Source of the DNA: JAFDVL01 sp043736395
GTDB lineage: Bacteria; Acidobacteriota; Blastocatellia; RBC074
DNA: 8,159 nucleotides
Direction: 5' to 3'
Assembly: GCA_043736395.1 (NCBI GenBank)
Contig: JAYTCQ010000378.1
Coordinates: 1-8,159 of the forward strand
Shown here: piece after piece, positions 1 through 6,091 of the stretch
How positions within the stretch are numbered: the stretch's first letter is position 1
Layout: every line of letters begins with the position of its first letter
Position numbers and translations under genes: made by a program
The notes under the pieces: model-generated
Databases searched by the model: none
What the model saw: only the letters and a program-made list of their open reading frames with translations
What the model was told of the DNA's origin: nothing

Positions 1-191
1 TAGCGTAACCAGCCATGGTTGCGACAGCTTTTTTGCCGAAGCAAAAAAGCGAATCTATGGCATCACCGCAATACTGACTGGAGCTAAGCGATTTGCGAAG
101 ATATAGGGTCATCATCAGTTTTGTGAAAGTGTGAAAGATAAGCTTTTTTGCTTCGGCAAAAAAGCTGTCGCAACCATGGCTGGTTACGCTA
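1..191. repeat. Perfect 50-bp inverted repeat (arms 1-50 and 142-191), composite REP-like element
   Basis: Bases 1-50 are the exact reverse complement of 142-191, with a 91-base spacer (51-141) in which I see no gene. The match may extend left beyond the window. Each arm contains two small palindromes. The outer one runs TAGCGTAACC, six bases, GGTTGC and folds with one G-T pair. The inner one is GCTTTTTTGC, a four-base loop (TTCG on one strand, CGAA on the other), GCAAAAAAGC. The TAG at the outer end of the right arm, read on the minus strand at 191-189, is the stop codon of the propeller kinase, so the element directly abuts or has invaded the gene's 3' end. Transcribed from the kinase, the region could fold as one long hairpin or as several small ones, and might act in termination or 3'-end protection. 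The outer palindrome shares its stem with the doublet at 6003-6086. That it is a mobile REP-type element is inference. Confidence 0.9.
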
Positions 192-3100
192 AGGTTGAAT
201 TGCCTGTGGTTTAATGACGCGAAATTCACAGCCGGAATCCATTGGGTTCCAATCAACGGAAGCCCCAATTAAATTGGCTCTGGATCGAATATTCGCCATT
301 CCGTGTCCAGTCGGATTTTCTTCTGATTGATCAAACCCGACACCATCATCGGTCAGCTCAATTTTTAAATCAGCTACGTTGATGGCAGAAATTGTCAGCG
401 AAACTTTTTTAGCGTTGGCGTGTTTGCAAATATTGTTGATAGCTTCCTGGACGATACGATAAAGCTGAATCTGTTCGGTGTCGGACAGCTGCAATCGATC
501 ATCCAGATCATCAGGGCAACTAAAGTCGTAGACGAATTTTTCTTCGGCTGGCAGGTGCATCACCGCATCACTTAAAGCCCATTCCAGAGAAGGAATAAAG
601 CCAATATTTTCCAGTACGGAAGGGCTGAGGTCTTCGCAGATATGCCGGACTTCGTTGGAGATTTCTTCGATTTTTTTGCGAATTTGCGCGGGAGTAGGAT
701 TTCCGTTTACTAATTTTTGAGCCGGAAGCTGATCGGTCATGACTAACAGGTGACGTAAATCTCCGAGCGTTTGATCGTGTAAGTCACGTGCGATTCGGCT
801 GCGTTCGGCTTCGGTGGTCGTCGCCAAACGAATTCTGGTTTCTCGCAATTCATTATTGGTGACTTCGAGTTTTTCATTCGTTCGCTGCGTTCTTCGTTGT
901 TGGAAAAATGCGTAGCCGCCTGCGCCGATGGCCAATATTAACAGGGCAGTCAGCAGGATCGTCGTCATCGAAGTGCCTTCCGGCGAAATCCAAATCTTCA
1001 ATGAATACGGTTTGGAATAAATCAGATCGCGGCTGATGGCGCGGGCGGTGATCGTATAATTTCCCGGAGCCGCATCTTTCAATTCAAAAATTGGATCATT
1101 CGAAAATTTAGTAATTGGAGCGCCGGATTTTTCTTTGCTCAGCGTGTATTCATATTGAAATTGCGAAGGAAAAGTTTTGCTCCCCAGCCCTGTCACTTCA
1201 AGCAAATAATTTTTCTGACTGAACGGAAATCGCAACTCGGTGGAGAGGTAATCTCCGGCATACACCTGATCTGCGACGAGGCGACGCGGCTCAATAATTG
1301 GCGGAGAAAAATTCGGATGATGTTTGACTAAGCCTCGATTTGTTCCAATCCATACGGTTCCATCAGGGTTGGCGGCAGCGCAATACACTTGCTGCGAAGG
1401 GAAGCCTTGTTCTGTGTCAAAACGCGTGAAGACGCCGTCAACCGGATTAATTTTATATAGTCCCTTGTTGTGCGTTCCACAATAAATGATCGGATTTTTA
1501 CCCGCACTGTCAGTGATCAGCGCAAGTGATTTGACCTCAACTTGTTTGAGAATTTCGGTGGTTTTTCCGTTTTGGATGCGCACTAAGGTATTATTTTTTT
1601 CGACAAAAATTTTATCTTCAAATTGTAAGACTGCCTCAGCCTTGTCGAAAAAAATCGGGTTGCCATCCGGCCCGATTAAAAAAGTTTTAGCGTCGCTGTT
1701 GGCTTTCAGATTTGAAATCGGAAACAGGGAATTATTCTCAATTCTAAAAATCCCGATCTCGTGCGCGAGAGCGTAAACATTGCCATTTGCTTCTCGCAAA
1801 GCGCGAATGCTGAGAGCTTCGCGCTTACTATTTTCAGGCTGAAAATCCAGTATGTTAAAATCTTCTTTTTCAGTTTTTTGAAATAATCCACTTTCACATC
1901 CGATGAAAACTTTTCCGTTAGTTGATTCAAGCAACGCATAAATCGCCTTGTTTCCGAAAGTCTCTATGCGCTCCCATCCGCCGAGTTCCAGCCTGGGATT
2001 TAATTTGAAAAGCCCGCGATTTGTGCCCGCATAACTAACTCCATTTTTCGTCGTCAACAATGATCGAATGAAGTTGCTTTGCCCGTCATTACTGAGCGTG
2101 GTAGCGCGAAAGCTTTCACGATCATAACGGCTGACACCGCGATCCGTGCCGAACCAGACGACATCTTCGTGATCTCTGAAAACAGAGAAAATCCGATTTG
2201 AGCGTAAGCCGCTTTTTGTATTTTCAAACGTCAGATGTTCAATTTCGCTGCCGTCCCGCCACAAAAATGCGCCGCTGGATTCAGTGCCGATCCACAAATC
2301 TTTTTCAGCACCGTAAAGCGCGTTCACTGAAGAAATCGCGCCGATGTTTTGTAATCCGGTCGTGCTTTCCTGATGAAGCCACAATCCATTTGTCCCTTTT
2401 GCTCCGCCCCAGATTTTCTGATTGTGGACGATCAATGAATTGACGAAATAGGGACGAGTCGGAGGCGGGGAAGCCTCGATAATTTGTTGATCTTTATAAA
2501 CCAAACCACCGCGCCGATGTGATCCGATCCACCATTCCTGATGAAAATAGGCGAGAGATTTTAAAGCGACAGCTTCGTTCTCGATGCTAAGCATTTTCTG
2601 CGTTTGGCTGTCGATAATTGTGGCTTTGAGTTCACCTGAAAATTTGTCTCCCTGCCGTTTGACCGAAGCGTCAATCGGATGCAGCAGGATCAATTTTCCT
2701 TGCTCAGTTGCTAAGGCAATTTCGCTTTCCGGTGCTTCGGCAATGGCGTTGACTGACAAATTCGCTGACTCTTTGACGGGCCACAAACGATTGGCGATGA
2801 AGCGAACGACACCAAGATCAGTCCCTATCCACAGGCCTCCCGATGAATCACGAAAGAGAGAACGGATTTGCTGTGAAGGTAATTCTCCACGTCCATCCCC
2901 GGCGTTCCCGACGGGTTCCAGACGGCGACCATCATAACGAACCAGCCCATTATCCGTTCCGAACCACAAAGCGCCATTCGTATCTTCAGTGATGGCATTA
3001 ACGCGATCTGAAGGCAATCCGTGAAAGAGCGTGACGGCTCCCCAGCGATGCAAATTCAGAGAAGCATCCGTGAGAATTTTCTCGGATAGTTGATCACTGA

Positions 3101-3209
3101 TTTCGACGACTTTTTGTTTTGAATCGTCTTTAAAAGAAAAAACTGCCGAGGAAAGCAGCAAGGCCGCGAGGAGAAAAATAATGAATTTTGACAATGAAGA
3201 GAGGGGCAC
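189..3209 (-). CDS. Two-component regulator propeller sensor histidine kinase (HisKA_3 type)
   Basis: This 1006-residue membrane-anchored kinase passes a signal from a periplasmic sensor to a partner response regulator. Residues 9-27 form a signal peptide or membrane anchor. Residues about 60-640 hold propeller repeats of the type WIGT-x-x-G-[LV] (for example at 81, 126, 305, 351, 392, 434, 575 and 619), enough for about two seven-bladed beta-propellers. A Y_Y_Y-like domain (about 665-740), a membrane segment (about 748-768) and a short coiled coil (770-800) follow. The HisKA_3 box RIARDLHDQ places the phosphoacceptor at His811. The ATPase domain has the N-box (EAINN, 922-926), DDGVGFD (954-960) and GHGM (968-971). 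The GTG start directly follows the TAA of the response regulator gene upstream, suggesting translational coupling. The stop codon lies in the inverted repeat at 142-191. The Gln of the HDxxxQ phosphatase motif is absent (Gly816). The ligand is unknown. Confidence 0.95.
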   Translation of the reverse strand: MPLSSLSKFIIFLLAALLLSSAVFSFKDDSKQKVVEISDQLSEKILTDASLNLHRWGAVTLFHGLPSDRVNAITEDTNGALWFGTDNGLVRYDGRRLEPVGNAGDGRGELPSQQIRSLFRDSSGGLWIGTDLGVVRFIANRLWPVKESANLSVNAIAEAPESEIALATEQGKLILLHPIDASVKRQGDKFSGELKATIIDSQTQKMLSIENEAVALKSLAYFHQEWWIGSHRRGGLVYKDQQIIEASPPPTRPYFVNSLIVHNQKIWGGAKGTNGLWLHQESTTGLQNIGAISSVNALYGAEKDLWIGTESSGAFLWRDGSEIEHLTFENTKSGLRSNRIFSVFRDHEDVVWFGTDRGVSRYDRESFRATTLSNDGQSNFIRSLLTTKNGVSYAGTNRGLFKLNPRLELGGWERIETFGNKAIYALLESTNGKVFIGCESGLFQKTEKEDFNILDFQPENSKREALSIRALREANGNVYALAHEIGIFRIENNSLFPISNLKANSDAKTFLIGPDGNPIFFDKAEAVLQFEDKIFVEKNNTLVRIQNGKTTEILKQVEVKSLALITDSAGKNPIIYCGTHNKGLYKINPVDGVFTRFDTEQGFPSQQVYCAAANPDGTVWIGTNRGLVKHHPNFSPPIIEPRRLVADQVYAGDYLSTELRFPFSQKNYLLEVTGLGSKTFPSQFQYEYTLSKEKSGAPITKFSNDPIFELKDAAPGNYTITARAISRDLIYSKPYSLKIWISPEGTSMTTILLTALLILAIGAGGYAFFQQRRTQRTNEKLEVTNNELRETRIRLATTTEAERSRIARDLHDQTLGDLRHLLVMTDQLPAQKLVNGNPTPAQIRKKIEEISNEVRHICEDLSPSVLENIGFIPSLEWALSDAVMHLPAEEKFVYDFSCPDDLDDRLQLSDTEQIQLYRIVQEAINNICKHANAKKVSLTISAINVADLKIELTDDGVGFDQSEENPTGHGMANIRSRANLIGASVDWNPMDSGCEFRVIKPQAIQP

Positions 3210-3959
3210 TTATTTTTCGGATGCAAATTTTTGACGATCTTTTTCCAGCCAGGCCGCAAGCGACGCGCTGGCTTTATCTAATTCATCCCGATTAATTAAG
3301 CCGCGTCGCAACGCTTCAAAATACGCGCTCGTGCGAATATTAAAAGCTAATTTATCGTACGTTTCGTTGTTCGTTCCCACTGCGCTGACCGGCATCAATT
3401 TTTCGTACAAAGTCGTCAGGCGACTCTCGACGCCGCGCAGACTGAGTTGGCACTTCCGCGCAATGGCCCAATTCGATAAACCAAGTGCAAGATAATATAA
3501 AGCCTCGGCTTCAAAGTCGGTCAGCAGTGGATGCGTGAAAGCGTCTTTAAAATTCGGATCAATCATGTCCGCGCCATCCTCCAGCACCGAAGCGATGAAG
3601 CGGAGCAGGCGACTTTCAGGATTATTTTTATCAATAAATCCGTAGGCCGGATGCGGTTCCAGGCTGCGAACTAACTTACGAATTTCATTGATATAAATTT
3701 CGTGCGGGAACTGCGTCCAGAAAATTACACGTGCTTCCGGGAAGCTTTTCCAGATCGCTTTCGCAGCTTTCACGCCGGAAAGATTCGGCATCTGAATGTC
3801 GAGGATGCAAAGCTTCGGACGATGTTCGAGCGCGAGTTTAATGACCGCTTCACCGTCTTCAACAGCGAGGATCGGAGCGTAAGCGGGAAATTCTCGTTCC
3901 AATAATACGCGCAGGTAATTTCGTTGGGCCAGGTTGTCCTCGGCGATGAGAATGGGCAT
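3210..3959 (-). CDS. NarL/LuxR-family response regulator (REC + HTH)
   Basis: This is a 249-residue cytoplasmic transcription regulator. The N-terminal receiver domain has the acidic pair E7-D8, the phosphoacceptor D54 (LDIQMP), T82 and the conserved lysine K111. A LuxR-type helix-turn-helix starts near residue 146 (LTDFEAEAL, then GLSNWAIARKCQLSLRGVES). The usual final helix (SAYFEALRRGLI, 211-222) is separated from the recognition helix by an extra stretch of roughly 15-20 residues (about 188-210), and a basic/acidic tail follows. I place the start at ATG 3959 because receiver domains begin with MPILIAED; an upstream GTG at 3983 would add eight residues encoded by the repeat arm. No strong Shine-Dalgarno is visible. 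The gene is fused head to tail with the kinase gene: its TAA is followed immediately by the kinase GTG. The kinase is therefore its likely partner; target genes are unknown. Confidence 0.94.
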   Translation of the reverse strand: MPILIAEDNLAQRNYLRVLLEREFPAYAPILAVEDGEAVIKLALEHRPKLCILDIQMPNLSGVKAAKAIWKSFPEARVIFWTQFPHEIYINEIRKLVRSLEPHPAYGFIDKNNPESRLLRFIASVLEDGADMIDPNFKDAFTHPLLTDFEAEALYYLALGLSNWAIARKCQLSLRGVESRLTTLYEKLMPVSAVGTNNETYDKLAFNIRTSAYFEALRRGLINRDELDKASASLAAWLEKDRQKFASEK

Positions 3960-3968
3960 ATTTATTCT

Positions 3969-4078
3969 TGCAGAAGCCCACACGCAGTAAGGGCACCTTC
4001 ACATCTAAAGTAGGTAATTAGAAGACCGCGAAAGTTCGAGTGGAGTACTGACGCCCTTACTGCATGCGGGCTTCTGCA
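3969..4078. repeat. Inverted repeat pair filling the SpoVR-response regulator gap
   Basis: Arms 3969-3994 and 4053-4078 are 26 bases each and match as inverted copies at 24 of 26 positions. The outer ends read TGCAGAAGCCC and the inner ends AGTAAGGGC. The spacer is 58 bases (3995-4052). The element takes up 110 of the 128 bases between the SpoVR stop (4088-4090) and the response regulator ATG (3959), ending nine bases from each gene. Arms face outward, as in a small terminal-inverted-repeat element or REP doublet. It does not share the core of the 1-191 and 6003-6086 repeats, so it is a separate family. A role in partial termination or mRNA processing between the two genes is possible but not shown. 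Confidence 0.85.
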
Positions 4079-4087
4079 TTCGGACTA

Positions 4088-5491
4088 TTAATCTTCGCTA
4101 TGTTCATCACCGTCATAACTTAAAACTGTCACTTCATCTTCAATTTTCGTCTCGAGGTGAACGTCGCGTCCCCACAATTTGAATACGTGTTCCAGCACCT
4201 TGCGGGCGTATCGGACATCCAAATCTGAGCCTTCGTGACGATGGCGTAAAAATAATTCACGGTTCCGGTTGTAATCGCCATCAGCGACTTCGATGTAAGG
4301 ATAACCAAAGTTCGTCATATTGGCTACGAGCTGATCGCGGACGCGCTCCCAGCGTTTATCGGTAATCGTCCAATCTTCTTCATCAATCAGCTCAACGACG
4401 TAAAGATCAAGCTCTTCAACCAGCTCTTCGGTTAAATAATTTCGCAGGAAAGAAACATCGTTATCAACTTCGCGGACTTCAAATAATTTCGCTGTTCCCT
4501 GATTCGGGAGTCGTCCCATTTTTTCAATTTCTTCTTTGGTTGGATTGTTCCAGCGGCGCTCGATGTCTTCGTAAATTTTATAACCGAGATAATAGGGATT
4601 GAGCTGTCCGCGCTGTGGCGAAACTACCCCGGAATGAAGCTCGGCAAATTCGAGATGTTCTTCGGTTGGCAGGTCAAGTTCGCGCATGATAAGTGCATGG
4701 TATCGGCTGGCCCAGCCTTCATTCATGACCTTTGTCTGCATCTGCGGAACGAAATACAACATCTCGTCATGGATCATACTCATGATGTCGCGTTGCCACG
4801 GTTCCAGCGACGGCGAGTTGTGCAGGATGTACCAGACCAAATCTTTTTCAGGTAAGTCAGATGTTTCAGGATGTGATTTGTGATGATCGGTATTGACGTC
4901 GGCTCGTTCTTTCAAGCTGAGCAAATCATCATACTCGTCCAGGTGTTCGATGATTTTTTTGACGCCTTTATCGGCAACTTTTTTCTTGATGAAAAAGTTT
5001 GGGTCAATGTGCTCTTCGATGGAAAGCACGGAATCAAGAAATTCTTCGACGACTTTTCGCCCATGCTTATATTCGTACTCGCTGATGCGGGTCGCGTGGG
5101 TTTGCGCGTCATCCAGCATGCGGCGATTGGTTGGGCCAAACCAGGCATTGTGTTTGAAAAAATCTACGTGTCCGAGGACGTGCGCGATGACCAATTTATT
5201 TTGGAGCAGGGAATTCGTATCTAACAAAAATGCGTAGGATGGATTTGAGTTAATGACGACTTCGTAAATCTTGGACAAGCCGAGATCGTACATCGTTTTC
5301 ATTTTGTGATAGGCCTTGCCGAAGCTCCAATGCGAATATCGTCCGGGGAGCGCGTATGATCCAATTTCATACATCACGCTGGAAGGGACGATTTCAAAAC
5401 GAGTTGGATAGGGATCAAGCCCGAATTTATTGGTTGCGATGTCCCAGATTTGTTCAAGTGCCTGTTCTAATGCTTTGACTTCTTTATCCAC
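4088..5491 (-). CDS. spoVR: SpoVR family protein
   Basis: This 467-residue cytoplasmic protein belongs to the SpoVR/YcgB family, named for Bacillus subtilis stage V sporulation protein R (spore cortex) but widespread in non-sporulating bacteria. Its biochemical activity is not settled. Hallmarks are FGLDPYPTRFEIVP (23-36), MYEIGSYALPGRYSHWSFGK (40-59), INSNPSYAFLLDTNSLLQNK (80-99), AHVLGHVDFF (103-112), NEGWA (257-261) and GQLNPYYLG (295-303). The HxxxH at 104/108 with downstream E258 resembles a metal site (inference). I start at GTG 5491 because GGAGG lies six bases upstream and family members begin at this point; a TTG at 5545 would add 18 unrelated residues. In many genomes spoVR sits beside prkA and yeaH (DUF444); neither is visible here. 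It lies between the PII gene and the two-component pair, with palindromic elements on both sides, so an operon link is uncertain. Confidence 0.96.
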   Translation of the reverse strand: MDKEVKALEQALEQIWDIATNKFGLDPYPTRFEIVPSSVMYEIGSYALPGRYSHWSFGKAYHKMKTMYDLGLSKIYEVVINSNPSYAFLLDTNSLLQNKLVIAHVLGHVDFFKHNAWFGPTNRRMLDDAQTHATRISEYEYKHGRKVVEEFLDSVLSIEEHIDPNFFIKKKVADKGVKKIIEHLDEYDDLLSLKERADVNTDHHKSHPETSDLPEKDLVWYILHNSPSLEPWQRDIMSMIHDEMLYFVPQMQTKVMNEGWASRYHALIMRELDLPTEEHLEFAELHSGVVSPQRGQLNPYYLGYKIYEDIERRWNNPTKEEIEKMGRLPNQGTAKLFEVREVDNDVSFLRNYLTEELVEELDLYVVELIDEEDWTITDKRWERVRDQLVANMTNFGYPYIEVADGDYNRNRELFLRHRHEGSDLDVRYARKVLEHVFKLWGRDVHLETKIEDEVTVLSYDGDEHSED

Positions 5492-5497
5492 GAAAAG

Positions 5498-5502
5498 CCT
5501 CC
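5498..5502 (-). promoter_or_regulatory. Shine-Dalgarno of spoVR
   Basis: Read on the minus strand, GGAGG is followed by six bases and the GTG at 5491. It is the best ribosome binding site in the window and decides the start of the SpoVR gene over the TTG at 5545. Confidence 0.85.
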
Positions 5503-5547
5503 AAGATTTAAGTGTCAGGGGCTGTAACAATATATCACAGGGCAACT

Positions 5548-5650
5548 TTTCATTTCACCGCAAAGGGTCAATGGGACAAAGGGACAAAGAATTTATTCAA
5601 AATAATCTCTTTGCTCCCTTGTCCCTTTGACCCTTTGCGGTGAAATGAAA
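5548..5650. repeat. 103-bp near-spacerless imperfect palindrome between PII and SpoVR genes
   Basis: Pairing is centred at 5599: 5548-5597 faces 5601-5650 with 44 of 50 positions complementary, and the outer 24 are perfect (TTTCATTTCACCGCAAAGGG and onward). The arms contain a quasi-periodic motif (GCAAAGGGTCAA, GGGACAAAGGGACAAAG) repeating every 8-9 bases. On the minus-strand transcript the hairpin would begin one base after the PII stop codon (5652-5654), so it could act as a transcription barrier or 3' stabiliser for the amt-PII message. It is followed by 56 bases to the SpoVR start. No T-run typical of an intrinsic terminator follows, so I call it a repeat rather than a terminator. Origin as an intergenic repeat element is inferred from its form. 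Confidence 0.88.
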
Positions 5651-5651
5651 T

Positions 5652-5990
5652 TTAGACCGCGTGTTCTCCATGCTCTCCGGTGCGGATGCGAATCGCTTCT
5701 TCGACATCGAACACAAATATTTTGCCATCTCCGAATTTTCCGGTTTTTGCCGATTTGCAAATGGCATCAATCACCTTGTCGAGGATGTCATTATCAATGA
5801 TGATTTCAAGTTTAATTTTTGGGACGAATTCGACCGTATACTCGCTCCCGCGATAAACTTCGGTGTGACCTTTTTGTCGGCCAAAGCCGCGAACTTCGCT
5901 GAGCGTCATTCCCTGGACGCCCTGTGTTTGCAGGGCTTCCTTAACGGATTCGAGTAAATGCGGACGAATGATTGCTTCAATTTTTTTCAT
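5652..5990 (-). CDS. glnB: PII nitrogen regulatory protein (GlnB/GlnK family)
   Basis: This 112-residue protein has the usual length of a PII trimer subunit. PII senses ATP/ADP and 2-oxoglutarate and controls targets such as the Amt channel, glutamine synthetase adenylylation and NtrB. The T-loop is intact (GFGRQKGHTEVYRGSEYTVE, 35-54), including the uridylylation tyrosine Y51 and Q39. The ligand residues K58, K90 (GDGKIFVFDV), R101 and R103 are present. The second signature TGKFGDGKIFVF is at 83-94. Nothing suggests a diverged PII-like protein. It lies 101 bases downstream of amt in the same direction; linkage to amt suggests a GlnK-type role (blocking the channel when ammonium is ample), but sequence alone does not separate GlnB from GlnK. 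The ATG at 5990 is the only sensible start, yet no clear Shine-Dalgarno precedes it; a REP-like doublet begins 12 bases upstream. Confidence 0.97.
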   Translation of the reverse strand: MKKIEAIIRPHLLESVKEALQTQGVQGMTLSEVRGFGRQKGHTEVYRGSEYTVEFVPKIKLEIIIDNDILDKVIDAICKSAKTGKFGDGKIFVFDVEEAIRIRTGEHGEHAV

Positions 5991-6002
5991 AATATTTTAG
6001 AA

Positions 6003-6086
6003 GTAGCGCAACCTTTCCAGGTTGCATTTTTGGTTACCTCAACATTTTACAGAAAGCTAAAAAGCAACCTGGAAAGGTTGCTCTAC
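6003..6086. repeat. REPIN-like doublet: two inverted REP palindromes with GTAG heads
   Basis: Arms 6003-6030 and 6059-6086 are inverted copies with two mismatches in 28 and a 28-base spacer. Each arm, read inward, starts GTAG (GTAGCG or GTAGAG) and continues with its own hairpin GCAACCT-TTCC-AGGTTGC. A GTAG head followed by a short palindrome, arranged as an inverted pair, is the described layout of REP sequences mobilised by RAYT (REP-associated tyrosine) transposases. The element fills 84 of 101 bases between amt and the PII gene, five bases after the amt stop codon and 12 before the PII ATG. It would be transcribed within an amt-PII message. No RAYT gene is in the window. Confidence 0.88.
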
Positions 6087-6091
6087 ATTTC

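Noticed and set aside
1..191. CRISPR array or insertion-sequence end
   Set aside because: There are only two arms in inverted orientation, with no direct repeats of regular spacing and no transposase gene between them.
3960..3983. Longer response regulator beginning at GTG 3983
   Set aside because: The eight extra residues come mostly from the repeat arm; receiver domains normally begin directly at MPILIAED, which has its own ATG.
4880..5237. Plus-strand open frames of about 114 codons
   Set aside because: They are opposite-strand shadows of the SpoVR gene, whose own translation matches family motifs throughout.
5492..5545. Longer SpoVR beginning at TTG 5545
   Set aside because: The extra 18 residues do not resemble the family, the start is close to a palindrome arm, and GGAGG is ideally placed for the GTG at 5491.
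5661..5957. Plus-strand open frame of 98 codons
   Set aside because: It is the antisense shadow of the PII gene, which is complete and conserved.
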